A stretch of DNA of 64,000 nucleotides from Fermentimonas sp. (lineage in GTDB: Bacteria > Bacteroidota > Bacteroidia > Bacteroidales > Dysgonomonadaceae). The notes beneath the pieces were generated by a model. It saw only the letters and a list, made by a program, of their open reading frames with translations, was not told the DNA's origin and searched no databases. The stretch spans positions 124,001 to 188,000 of the forward strand of contig JAQVXD010000001.1 in NCBI GenBank assembly GCA_028709385.1. The letters run 5' to 3'. Made by a program: the position numbers and the translations under genes. This document shows, one piece after another, positions 18,436-26,565 of this stretch (positions are counted from its first letter, which is position 1; each line of letters starts with the position of its first letter).

Positions 18436-20172
18436 TTACTCCTCTCCGGAAGCGTTGTCTACCCATTTTTTAACCTCTTCCGTTGAAGGATTTTTAAGTT
18501 CAAGCTTCATTTTTTTATTCAAGCCACATATTTCCTGATGAAGTTTGTTTGGATTTACGTCAATAAGACTGTTGATTTGAGTGTAACCGACTTTTTGTAC
18601 AAGTTGAACCCACTCTTCAGGAATGCCTAACTTCATAAAGTCAGACACTGTATCTCTTTTGACTCTTTTTTCGGGACGCATAAGCGGGAAAAGGAGTACT
18701 TCCTGAATGGATACCTGTCCTGTCAGCAACATGGCAAGCCTGTCCATACCTATTCCCATTCCTGATGTAGGAGGCATTCCATATTCAAGAGCCCTAAGAA
18801 AATCCTGATCAATAAACATTGCCTCATCATCACCTTTCTCAGAGAGTTTTAGTTGTTCTTCAAATCGATTTCTCTGATCTATCGGGTCATTCAGTTCGGT
18901 ATATGCATTTGCAAGTTCTTTTCCGTTCACCATCAATTCAAATCGTTCTGTCAATTCCGGATTATCACGGTGGCGTTTGCACAGTGGAGACATCTCTATC
19001 GGGTAATCTATAATAAATGTTGGCTGAATATATTTTCCTTCAGCCTTTTCTCCAAAAATCTCATCAATAAGTTTTCCTTTACCCATAGTTTCATCCTGCT
19101 CAACACCGAGCTTATCACAAACACTGCGTAACTGGTCTTCATCCATACCACTGATGTCAATACCGGTGTGGTCCTTTATAGCGTCGATCATAGTAACCCT
19201 TTTGTAGGGTGCTTTAAAATCGATCTCATTCTCACCTACTTTTACTTTAGTCGTACCCAGAACTTGAAGTGCAACATGTTCAAGCATCTGTTCAGTGAAC
19301 TCCATCATCCACTTATAATCTTTATACGACACATATATCTCCATTACTGTGAACTCAGGGTTATGAGTACGGTCCATACCCTCATTCCTGAAGTTCCTGG
19401 AAAATTCGTAAACCCCTTCAAAACCGCCTACAATAAGTCGTTTCAGATACAGCTCATTAGCAATTCGTAAATATAAATCAATATCAAGAGCATTAAGGTG
19501 TGTAATAAAAGGACGCGCTGCAGCTCCTCCGGGAATGCTTTGTAGAACAGGAGTATCGACCTCCAGATAACCCCTTCTGTTGAAAAACTCACGCATTGCA
19601 TCAAATATTTTTGTGCGCTTGATGAAAATGTCTTTCACTTCATCATTTACAAGAAGGTCAACATATCTTTGACGATAACGCAATTCAGGATCTGTGAATT
19701 TATCAAAAGCCACTCCATCTTTCATTTTTACAACAGGAAGTGGTCTCAATGACTTAGATAATACCTTCAGAGATTCTGCGTGAACGGAAATCTCTCCGGT
19801 TTTAGTGCGGAAAACAAAACCTTCAATGCCTATGAAGTCGCCAATGTCAAGAAGCTTTTTAAAAACGGTGTTGTATAGGTCTTTATTTTCACCGGGACAT
19901 ATATCATCACGAGTAATATAAACTTGTATTCTCCCTTTTGAGTCCATTAGTTCAACAAAAGAGGCTTTACCCATAATTCGGCGACTCATTATCCTGCCTG
20001 CAATTCTAACATTGCGGCGATCAGAATCATCTTTAAATTCATTTTTTATATCGGTGGAGTAGGCGTTTACATCATAACCTGATGCGGGATATGGTTCTAT
20101 ACCCAACTCTCTCAATTCTACCAGACTCTGTCTGCGGAAAATCTCCTGTTCACTAAGTTCTAAATTGTGCAT
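18436..20172 (-). CDS. lysS: Lysyl-tRNA synthetase, class II
   Basis: Charges tRNA-Lys. N-terminal OB-fold anticodon domain, then the class II core: motif 2 in [20 protein letters not shown] and motif 3 in [12 protein letters not shown]. The track ORF begins at 20271, but a -7 box lies at 20191-20198 inside that extension. ATG at 20172 ([15 protein letters not shown]) gives 578 residues, the usual Bacteroidota length, so I use it. A C-terminal extension after motif 3 (about 65 residues) is present, as in relatives from this phylum. First gene of the lysS-gpsA-pgi unit. Confidence 0.96.
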   Translation of the reverse strand: MHNLELSEQEIFRRQSLVELRELGIEPYPASGYDVNAYSTDIKNEFKDDSDRRNVRIAGRIMSRRIMGKASFVELMDSKGRIQVYITRDDICPGENKDLYNTVFKKLLDIGDFIGIEGFVFRTKTGEISVHAESLKVLSKSLRPLPVVKMKDGVAFDKFTDPELRYRQRYVDLLVNDEVKDIFIKRTKIFDAMREFFNRRGYLEVDTPVLQSIPGGAAARPFITHLNALDIDLYLRIANELYLKRLIVGGFEGVYEFSRNFRNEGMDRTHNPEFTVMEIYVSYKDYKWMMEFTEQMLEHVALQVLGTTKVKVGENEIDFKAPYKRVTMIDAIKDHTGIDISGMDEDQLRSVCDKLGVEQDETMGKGKLIDEIFGEKAEGKYIQPTFIIDYPIEMSPLCKRHRDNPELTERFELMVNGKELANAYTELNDPIDQRNRFEEQLKLSEKGDDEAMFIDQDFLRALEYGMPPTSGMGIGMDRLAMLLTGQVSIQEVLLFPLMRPEKRVKRDTVSDFMKLGIPEEWVQLVQKVGYTQINSLIDVNPNKLHQEICGLNKKMKLELKNPSTEEVKKWVDNASGEE

Positions 20173-20190
20173 AACTAAATATAAATCATA

Positions 20191-20198
20191 CAAAAGTA
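20191..20198 (-). promoter_or_regulatory. -7 box TACTTTTG for lysS
   Basis: Exact TAnnTTTG match on the - strand 18 nt before the ATG at 20172. Its position rules out the longer ORF-track start. Confidence 0.6.
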
Positions 20199-20395
20199 CT
20201 AAATAATTTAGTAAAATATGCTTTTTATAAACCTTACAAATTAAAAGAGTTAATATAAAAATACTTTTCATTGAAATTTGTGATATATCATGCTTCTTAA
20301 TGATTTGTAAGATAGTATTATATGGGATGTTTAAGATTTAACTGTTTAGGAGGAAGAAAATTAAGGAAATAATTCTTTAATTCGATGTAAAATGC

Positions 20396-20403
20396 TACAT
20401 TTG
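20396..20403 (+). promoter_or_regulatory. -7 box TACATTTG for the hydrogenase operon
   Basis: Exact TAnnTTTG match 46 nt before the first ATG of the operon (20450). No clear -33 TTG at the expected distance. A perfect 10-bp palindrome TGATATATCA lies further upstream at 20281-20290. Confidence 0.55.
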
Positions 20404-20449
20404 AGCTGTTATACTTAATTCAAATGATCTTGTCTAATAATTAGAGAAC

Positions 20450-20791
20450 ATGAAGTTGCAAACGATATGCGACATAGTTAACGGTAATATTCTTAATGAA
20501 TTTCAGGATTCATCGGATTACACTAAAGCCTTTGCTTCAGATTTAATGAGCGATGTGTTGAGATTTTCAATGGAAAACACTGTTTTAATTACAGGTCTCT
20601 CCACAATTCAAACAATAAGAACAGCTGAAATAACTAACTTGTCTTGCCTGATAATAGCAAGAGATAAGAAAGTATCATGTGATATGATTAACCTGGCAGC
20701 CCATAGCCGGATTTCGATTATATCCACTCAGGCATCTGTATTCGAAATATCAGGATTATTATACGAGAAAGGTTTAAAACCGGTGTACTAA
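20450..20791 (+). CDS. DRTGG-like domain protein 1, hydrogenase-cluster
   Basis: 113 residues resembling the small DRTGG-type proteins found beside [FeFe]-hydrogenase operons in Clostridia and Bacteroidota. The shared pattern with the second copy (22567-22917) is a start around VNGNIL, ASDLMSDVL in the middle, and a beta-alpha repeat (CLIIARDKKV...ISIISTQASVFEISG) at the C-terminus. The literal DRTGG tetrapeptide is not present. Its stop overlaps the next ATG (TAATG), so it is translationally coupled to the HATPase gene. Such domains are thought to bind small ligands; the role here is unknown. First gene of the hydrogenase operon. Confidence 0.72.
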   Translation: MKLQTICDIVNGNILNEFQDSSDYTKAFASDLMSDVLRFSMENTVLITGLSTIQTIRTAEITNLSCLIIARDKKVSCDMINLAAHSRISIISTQASVFEISGLLYEKGLKPVY

Positions 20792-21201
20792 TGAAAATGC
20801 AGTATTTTATTCAGGGTGGGGACTTCAGTGCGGGTGGCCGTGCCAGTACTGAAGTTAAAAGTATTATTAAGCAGTTTAATATTTCGCCTGAAAAAATAAG
20901 ACGTATAGCAATAGCTCTTTACGAAGCAGAGATGAATGTTGTGGCTCATGCTTTTAAAGGAAAGATGGATGTGGATCTGAGGCCTGATCATATTCGCGTG
21001 GTGTTTATAGACGAAGGGCCGGGCATTGAGGATATTGATAAGGCGATGGAGGAGGGTTTTTCCACTGCCTCTGATGAAGTGCGTCAAATGGGCTTCGGTG
21101 CGGGAATGGGCTTACCTAACATCAAAAGAAACTGCGACGAAATGTTGTTATCCTCTGTTCCCGGTAAGGGAACAAGACTTGAGATTAAAGTTTTATTTTA
21201 A
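20791..21201 (+). CDS. Anti-sigma-factor-like HATPase (RsbT/RsbW type)
   Basis: 136-residue stand-alone HATPase_c protein. The N-box is in YEAEMNVVAHAF, G1 in FIDEGPGIEDI and G2 in GFGAGMGLPNIKRNCD, all as in the RsbW/SpoIIAB/RsbT family of Ser/Thr kinases. There is no membrane segment or partner STAS protein nearby. It overlaps the DRTGG-like gene by 1 nt and ends 4 nt before the HydA-like gene, so it is locked into this operon. It may phosphorylate or bind a partner encoded here; the DRTGG-like proteins are candidates, but that is inference. Confidence 0.82.
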   Translation: MKMQYFIQGGDFSAGGRASTEVKSIIKQFNISPEKIRRIAIALYEAEMNVVAHAFKGKMDVDLRPDHIRVVFIDEGPGIEDIDKAMEEGFSTASDEVRQMGFGAGMGLPNIKRNCDEMLLSSVPGKGTRLEIKVLF

Positions 21202-21205
21202 AGCT

Positions 21206-22558
21206 ATGAAAGACAGGAACTATACACACTCGATTCAGATCGATATAAATAAATGTATCGGCTGTTCACACTGTATGCATGTATGTTCTACACAGGCAAT
21301 AAGAATTGTTGAAGGTCACGCTTTAATTCAGCCTGAAAGATGCATTGATTGCGGAGAGTGTTACAGAGTCTGCCCTCAGCGAGCCATCTATGCAAGGGAT
21401 GACGGACTGAGGTCTGTTGAGAAAACAGGCTGGAAAATAGCTCTTGTACCTTCAGTATTTATTGGTCAGTTTTCATCAGAATACTCTGCATCACAGGTTC
21501 TGAATGCGGTTAAACAATTGGGATTTGACGAGGTTTTTGAGGTTGAGCATGCAGTTGATTTCATAAAAGAAGTTTACGAAAATTTAGCGACAGAAGATCT
21601 GCCCCGTCCTCTGATCAGTTCTTACTGTCCTGCAGTAGTGCGGTTAATTCAGGTAAAATACCCTTCTCTGACACACAATATAATAAGACTAAAAGCACCT
21701 CACGACTTAGCGGCCATATATCTTAGGAAGTCTAAAAACAGTATTCACAACTATCGCTCAAATATTCACATCTACTATATTACCCCTTGTGCAGCAAAAA
21801 TTGTGGCAGCCATTTCACCTGTTGGTGAAGATAAATCAGCAATTGACGGTACGATCAACATGACAGAAGTATTTAACCGTACATCTGCAATATTGATTGG
21901 CGAGAAGAATACTGGAATGCACAAAACAATTGCTGATATGAGTCCTGATTCTGTTAACTGGTCGCTGTCAGGTACAGAAAAGAAATATTTCTCCGGCAGA
22001 AGCCTTGCTATCGACGGAACAGACAACGTAATTCAGTTTCTTGAAAAATTGGAATCGGGACACATTAAAGATATCGACTTTCTTGAAATGAGAGCATGCG
22101 ATCAAGGGTGCGCAGGAGGTATTTTATGTCCGGGGAATAGGTTCCTTACTGTGGAAAGACTGGAGCAGAGACAGAAAAGACTGGAAAAGCTGAAATCCCA
22201 AAACTGTGGTAAAGTTGTCAACCCGTTAATGGATTACAGTGAGGTCCTGCATGACTATTCGGGAGTAGACCCTGTTTACCCTCGTGACGGTTTGCTGCTT
22301 GATGATGATATGGAAAAGGCATTAATTAAACTGCAGCGTATAAACCGCCTGGAGTCATACTTACCCGGATTTGACTGCGGGGCTTGTGGTGCTCCCGGCT
22401 GCAGAAATCTTGCTGAGGATATTGTAAAAGGAAGAGCAACAATTTCACACTGTGTATTTGTACAGCGGATCATGGAGAAGAATTATAAACTGAGTCCTGA
22501 TCAGGCTTTTATTGTAATTGAGAAGATCTGGGGCAAGGGAAGATTAAATAAACTATAA
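21206..22558 (+). CDS. Degenerate [FeFe]-hydrogenase-like iron-sulfur protein (sensory type)
   Basis: 450 residues from ATG 21206, which is 4 nt after the previous stop; the track's 21026 start lies inside the HATPase gene. Residues 13-62 are a 2x[4Fe-4S] ferredoxin (CIGCSHCMHVC, CIDCGECYRVC). Residues about 75-330 are the hydrogenase large-subunit fold with degenerate H-cluster motifs: L1 SSYCP (C141) instead of TSCCP, L2 TPCAAK (C195) instead of MPCxxK, L3 EMRACDQGC (C298, C302). The four cluster Cys remain, but the Cys used for proton transfer in catalytic enzymes is Tyr140 and the L2 Met is Thr. Residues 385-420 hold an extra CGACGAPGC...C cluster domain. This resembles sensory or HfsB-type proteins rather than a hydrogen-evolving enzyme. 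Confidence 0.82.
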   Translation: MKDRNYTHSIQIDINKCIGCSHCMHVCSTQAIRIVEGHALIQPERCIDCGECYRVCPQRAIYARDDGLRSVEKTGWKIALVPSVFIGQFSSEYSASQVLNAVKQLGFDEVFEVEHAVDFIKEVYENLATEDLPRPLISSYCPAVVRLIQVKYPSLTHNIIRLKAPHDLAAIYLRKSKNSIHNYRSNIHIYYITPCAAKIVAAISPVGEDKSAIDGTINMTEVFNRTSAILIGEKNTGMHKTIADMSPDSVNWSLSGTEKKYFSGRSLAIDGTDNVIQFLEKLESGHIKDIDFLEMRACDQGCAGGILCPGNRFLTVERLEQRQKRLEKLKSQNCGKVVNPLMDYSEVLHDYSGVDPVYPRDGLLLDDDMEKALIKLQRINRLESYLPGFDCGACGAPGCRNLAEDIVKGRATISHCVFVQRIMEKNYKLSPDQAFIVIEKIWGKGRLNKL

Positions 22559-22566
22559 CAGTTAAG

Positions 22567-22917
22567 ATGGAAAAGAATCTGAAGTTTTTTATAAAAGAAT
22601 TAGGTTTAGAATGCAAAGCTGGTGAAGAGTTGCTCAACAGGGTCCCGAAAGGAGCCTATGTTTCTGATTTACTAAGCGATGTTATCGGAAAAGCTCAGGA
22701 GGATATGATATGGATAACAACGCAGGCACATCGAAATATTATAGCTGTAGCCAGTTTGAAAGAGTTGAGTGCAATAATAGTTGTTAATGACAGAAAAGTT
22801 GATGATGATGTGCTTGAAAGTGCAGACTCAGAAGGGGTTGTAGTGCTTTCTACTAAAGAGGCGGCATTTGAAACAGCCGGCAAACTATATTGCATTCTAT
22901 ATGACATAGATACATAA
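22567..22917 (+). CDS. DRTGG-like domain protein 2, hydrogenase-cluster
   Basis: 116 residues, a paralogue of the first gene of the operon. The shared plan includes GAYVSDLLSDVIG, SLKELSAIIVVNDRKVD and VVVLSTKEAAFETAGKLY. It starts 8 nt after the HydA-like gene and precedes the PHP gene by 25 nt. Two divergent copies in one operon suggest a heterodimer or two ligand states. No catalytic motif is visible; function unknown. Confidence 0.72.
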   Translation: MEKNLKFFIKELGLECKAGEELLNRVPKGAYVSDLLSDVIGKAQEDMIWITTQAHRNIIAVASLKELSAIIVVNDRKVDDDVLESADSEGVVVLSTKEAAFETAGKLYCILYDIDT

Positions 22918-22942
22918 TAATTGTTAAAGTAGTACAATTGTA

Positions 22943-23656
22943 ATGAGCTTTTTCAATGCAGATCTGCATATTCATACATGTCTTTCTCCCTGCGGAGATG
23001 AGGACATGAGTCCGCGAAACATTATTCGCATCGCGAAAGAGAGAGATATGCAGATAATTGCAATTACAGATCACAACACTACCCGTAATGTGAGAGTGTG
23101 TATGGAGCTTGGTATGCGAAAAGGAGTTTTTGTAATTCCGGGTTGTGAAGTAAATACTGTCGAAGAGGTACATTGTCTCTGTTATTTTCCCGACCTGCAA
23201 GTACTGGATAAGTTTCAGCAATTTCTGGACAGCCGAATAGCAGACCTAATAAATGATCCTGAAAAATTTGGCTATCAGGTAGCAGTAGACGAGAGTGATG
23301 TGATAATATACGAAGAAGAGCGATCTTTATTTACCGGAATTATGGATGGAATAGATGCTCTTGCAGAAGAGGTGCATAAGTTGGGGGGTATATTTGTACC
23401 TGCACATATAGACAGGCCTGTTAACAGTCTTTTAAGTCAACTTGGATTCATACCGCCGGACTTGAAGTATGATGCTCTGGAGGTTTCAAAACGTACTCTA
23501 CTGAGTGATTTTGAAAAAATGCATCCTGAACTAGCCGGAGAATTTTTTCTGCGAAATTCTGACGCACATTATACCGATGATATTGCTAAAGCTTATAACA
23601 GGTTTGAAATGGAAGATGCAAACTGGGAGTGCTTCAAATTACTGTTCAGCAAGTAA
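22943..23656 (+). CDS. PHP-domain metal-dependent phosphoesterase
   Basis: 237-residue PHP-family protein. Metal ligands are visible in NADLHIHTCLSPCGDEDM, AITDHNT, IPGCEVN, PAHIDRP and RNSDAHY, as in the TrpH/YciV family that hydrolyses phosphoesters such as short RNA 5' ends or nucleoside bisphosphates. No membrane segment. PHP genes recur beside [FeFe]-hydrogenase sensor modules; the substrate in that setting is not established. It is expressed with the DRTGG-like and HATPase genes. Confidence 0.85.
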   Translation: MSFFNADLHIHTCLSPCGDEDMSPRNIIRIAKERDMQIIAITDHNTTRNVRVCMELGMRKGVFVIPGCEVNTVEEVHCLCYFPDLQVLDKFQQFLDSRIADLINDPEKFGYQVAVDESDVIIYEEERSLFTGIMDGIDALAEEVHKLGGIFVPAHIDRPVNSLLSQLGFIPPDLKYDALEVSKRTLLSDFEKMHPELAGEFFLRNSDAHYTDDIAKAYNRFEMEDANWECFKLLFSK

Positions 23657-23682
23657 TGATATATTTTATTATATAAGATAAA

Positions 23683-24246
23683 ATGGTTGAAATGGCAATG
23701 CATATGATGGATGTTGCGCAAAACTCGATAAGGGCTGATGCTAAAAATATATATATCAACTTCTTCGAGGATTGTGATAATAACATATTGCTGTTCAGTG
23801 TTGAAGATGACGGCAAAGGTATGAGTGATGAGGAATTGAGTCGTCTTGAAGATCCTTTTTTTACAACTAGAACAACACGAAAAGTAGGACTAGGGATTCC
23901 TTTCCTGAAGATGACATGCGAGCAGAGTGGCGGATCTTTTACTGTTAAGTCTGAAGATGGAGTTGGTACTACAGTTGAAGCAACTTTCCGGACAGATAAT
24001 CCCGATTGTTTGCCCGTTGGTGATATTGCCGGTTATCTTACAATGTTGCTTGTAGCAAATCCTGATATCAGGATAAGGTTCTCTTACAAGATTAACAATG
24101 AGGAATTCACGCTTGATAACGCTGAACTAAGAGAACAGGAGATCGAGCTGCAACAGCCGGGAATGGCCGGTGTAATAAAGGCTTTCATAAAAGATAATCT
24201 TGAAGAACTTTACTCTAATCGCAAAGTGAAAAGTTTTTTATGTTGA
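23683..24246 (+). CDS. Histidine-kinase-like ATPase domain protein
   Basis: 187 residues. Residues 1-105 form a HATPase_c fold without a kinase dimerisation domain: N-box DVAQNSIRADAKNI, G1 VEDDGKGMSDEEL, F-box DPFFTTR, G2 KVGLGIPFLK. The C-terminal 80 residues (from about PVGDIAGYL) are of unknown fold. It lacks a phospho-acceptor His box and a sensor domain, so it is not a standard sensor kinase. It is the last of six genes preceding the hydrogenase structural genes and the second HATPase of the operon. Confidence 0.8.
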   Translation: MVEMAMHMMDVAQNSIRADAKNIYINFFEDCDNNILLFSVEDDGKGMSDEELSRLEDPFFTTRTTRKVGLGIPFLKMTCEQSGGSFTVKSEDGVGTTVEATFRTDNPDCLPVGDIAGYLTMLLVANPDIRIRFSYKINNEEFTLDNAELREQEIELQQPGMAGVIKAFIKDNLEELYSNRKVKSFLC

Positions 24247-24310
24247 ATTTAAAAAAAAGACTATGGCTGATAATTGGTAACAAATCGTTTAACCTTTAAA
24301 AATTAAATAT

Positions 24311-24706
24311 ATGAGAGAAATAAAAACATTAGCTGACCTTAAGAAAAAACAGGAGGAGATGAGAAGCAGAATAAAATTACGGGACAATGCAGAAAATCCC
24401 GAATCTCTTGTTCAGGTAAAGGTTGCCATGGCAACTTGTGGTATCGCTTCAGGTGCTAAAGAGGTGATGGAATACTTTGTTGATGAACTTGATAAAAGAT
24501 CAATCCGTGCAATTGTTACACAGACCGGCTGTATGGGGTATTGCTATGCGGAACCTACCGTAGAAATTACTCTGCCGGGACAAGACCCTATTGTGTTTGG
24601 TTATGTTACCGTCAAAAAAGCAGGGGATATAATCGAACATTATATTAAAGAAGGGGAACTGGTGGATGGCATCATTCCTCAGAATTATAATACCATTAAA
24701 TCTTAA
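24311..24706 (+). CDS. Thioredoxin-like [2Fe-2S] ferredoxin, hydrogenase-associated
   Basis: 131 residues with a thioredoxin-like ferredoxin fold. The four expected Cys are in MATCGIASGAKEV (one Cys visible here) and TQTGCMGYCYAEP (two); with only three in these motifs, cluster ligation should be checked. The N-terminal 40 residues are basic and helical. It starts 64 nt after the HATPase gene and ends 11 nt before hydB. HydB carries a similar domain of its own, and hydC encodes the NuoE-like subunit, so this is an additional stand-alone electron carrier or fourth subunit. Cytoplasmic. Confidence 0.75.
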   Translation: MREIKTLADLKKKQEEMRSRIKLRDNAENPESLVQVKVAMATCGIASGAKEVMEYFVDELDKRSIRAIVTQTGCMGYCYAEPTVEITLPGQDPIVFGYVTVKKAGDIIEHYIKEGELVDGIIPQNYNTIKS

Positions 24707-24717
24707 TATGACTGTAT

Positions 24718-26544
24718 ATGAGCAAGTATAAAATGCATATTTTAGTCTGCGCCGGAACCGGATGCAGTTCTTCTGAAAGTAATCTGGTCTGTGAAATACT
24801 GATTGATGAAGTTGAGAGAAAAGGACTGGGCGGTGATGTGCAGATTATTCGTACTGGCTGTTTTGGTTTTTGTGAAAAGGGGCCAATAGTGAAAGTTTTG
24901 CCTGATAATACCTTTTACACAAATGTGAAACCGGCAGATGCTAAAGAGATTGTTGATGAGCATATAATTAAAGGCCGTAAAGTCTATCGTTTGCTTTATA
25001 CAGATCCTGAGTCAGGAGAGCATTTACCTGACTCAAAGCACATGGGGTTTTACCAGAAGCAAATACGTGTAGCACTTCGGAATTGTGGTACAATCGACCC
25101 TGAGAATATTGATGAAGCTATTGCAAGAGATGCTTATCAGGCATTGGGTAAGGTAATCACTGAAATGGGACCTGATGTGGCCATTAACGAAATAAAGTCT
25201 TCAGGTTTAAGAGGTCGAGGAGGTGCAGGATTCCCGACCGGCCTCAAATGGGAGATTGCCCGTAAAAACGATGCTGATCAAAAGTATGTAGTCTGCAACG
25301 CTGATGAAGGTGACCCGGGTGCATTTATGGATCGTTCCATTCTTGAGGGTGATCCCCATTCTATTATTGAAGCGATGGCTATTTGCGGATACTGTATAGG
25401 AGCCAGTAAAGGATTGGTCTATATCCGTGCTGAGTATCCTCTAGCGGTAAAACGACTGAAAATTGCTATTGCTCAGGCACATGAATATGGTTTACTTGGT
25501 GATAATATATTTGGTACAGATTTCAGTTTTGATATCTCTTTAAAATATGGTGCCGGAGCTTTTGTATGCGGTGAAGAGACAGCACTCATTCATTCCATGG
25601 AAGGAAAGAGAGGCGAGCCTACCAACAAACCGCCTTTTCCTGCTCAAAGCGGTTATCTCGGGAAACCTACCAATGTTAATAACGTGGAGACTTTCGCCAA
25701 TATTCCGGTCATAATTCTTAAAGGAGCAGAGTGGTTCTCTTCAATTGGAACTGAAAAGTCGAAAGGCACCAAAGTATTTGCACTCGCAGGAAAAATTAAT
25801 AATGTAGGTTTGATTGAGATCCCAATGGGTATTACTCTCCGTGAGATAATTTATGAAATCGGAGGTGGTATCAAAAATGGAAAGAAATTCAAGGCAGTAC
25901 AAACTGGAGGACCTTCAGGAGGTTGCCTGACAGAGAAGCATCTTGATATTCCAATTGATTATGAAAGTCTGACAGCTTCAGGCTCTATGATGGGATCCGG
26001 AGGAATGATCGTACTCGATGAAGATGATTGTATGGTGTCAGTGGCTAAGTTTTATCTGGAGTTTATAGTTGACGAGTCATGCGGTAAATGCGCTCCTTGT
26101 CGTATAGGCAACAAGCGTATGCACGAGACTCTCAAAAGAATAACGGACGGTAAAGGCACACAGGAAGATTTGGATAAGCTTAAAAACCTCAGCTATGTTA
26201 TTAAGGATACATCTTTATGCGGACTCGGACAGACTTCGCCCAATCCGGTTCTCTCTACCATGGAACATTTCATGGATGAGTATAATGAACATGTAATCGA
26301 TAAAAAATGCCGGGCAGGGCAGTGCAGCAATCTGCTCTACTACGTAATCTCAGAAGAGGAGTGTATCGGTTGTATGGCTTGTTTGAGAGCTTGTCCTACA
26401 CACGCTATAAGTGGTGAGAAGAAAGAGGCACATGTTATTAATCAGGAGATATGTATAAAATGCGGGGCGTGTATGGAAAAATGCAAATTCGACGCCATCA
26501 CGCTGAGGAGCGACTACCCGAGGGTGTCTGTTCCAATAGTATGA
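24718..26544 (+). CDS. hydB: Electron-bifurcating-type hydrogenase subunit HydB (NuoF-like)
   Basis: 608 residues; NADH/FMN-binding subunit that passes electrons between NAD(H), ferredoxin and the hydrogenase. Domains in order: thioredoxin-like [2Fe-2S] domain (CAGTGCSSSES, RTGCFGFCEKG; about 1-100), NuoF core with FMN/NADH sites (GLRGRGGAGFPTG, CNADEGDPGAFMDRS, GAGAFVCGEETAL), [4Fe-4S] site SCGKCAPCRIG with a further Cys in SLCGLGQ, and a C-terminal 2x[4Fe-4S] ferredoxin (CIGCMACLRACP, CIKCGACMEKC). This layout is that of HydB in trimeric bifurcating [FeFe]-hydrogenases. Co-encoded with hydA and hydC. Confidence 0.93.
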   Translation: MSKYKMHILVCAGTGCSSSESNLVCEILIDEVERKGLGGDVQIIRTGCFGFCEKGPIVKVLPDNTFYTNVKPADAKEIVDEHIIKGRKVYRLLYTDPESGEHLPDSKHMGFYQKQIRVALRNCGTIDPENIDEAIARDAYQALGKVITEMGPDVAINEIKSSGLRGRGGAGFPTGLKWEIARKNDADQKYVVCNADEGDPGAFMDRSILEGDPHSIIEAMAICGYCIGASKGLVYIRAEYPLAVKRLKIAIAQAHEYGLLGDNIFGTDFSFDISLKYGAGAFVCGEETALIHSMEGKRGEPTNKPPFPAQSGYLGKPTNVNNVETFANIPVIILKGAEWFSSIGTEKSKGTKVFALAGKINNVGLIEIPMGITLREIIYEIGGGIKNGKKFKAVQTGGPSGGCLTEKHLDIPIDYESLTASGSMMGSGGMIVLDEDDCMVSVAKFYLEFIVDESCGKCAPCRIGNKRMHETLKRITDGKGTQEDLDKLKNLSYVIKDTSLCGLGQTSPNPVLSTMEHFMDEYNEHVIDKKCRAGQCSNLLYYVISEEECIGCMACLRACPTHAISGEKKEAHVINQEICIKCGACMEKCKFDAITLRSDYPRVSVPIV

Positions 26545-26565
26545 TAAATTTAACTGTTTCTAAAA

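Noticed and set aside
20281-20290. TGATATATCA as an FNR or CRP site for the hydrogenase operon
   Set aside because: Half-site spacing (2 nt) does not match FNR (4 nt) or CRP (6 nt), and it is over 100 nt from the promoter box.
24742-24963. 73-aa ORF on the - strand inside hydB
   Set aside because: Antisense to the conserved thioredoxin-like domain of HydB; shadow.
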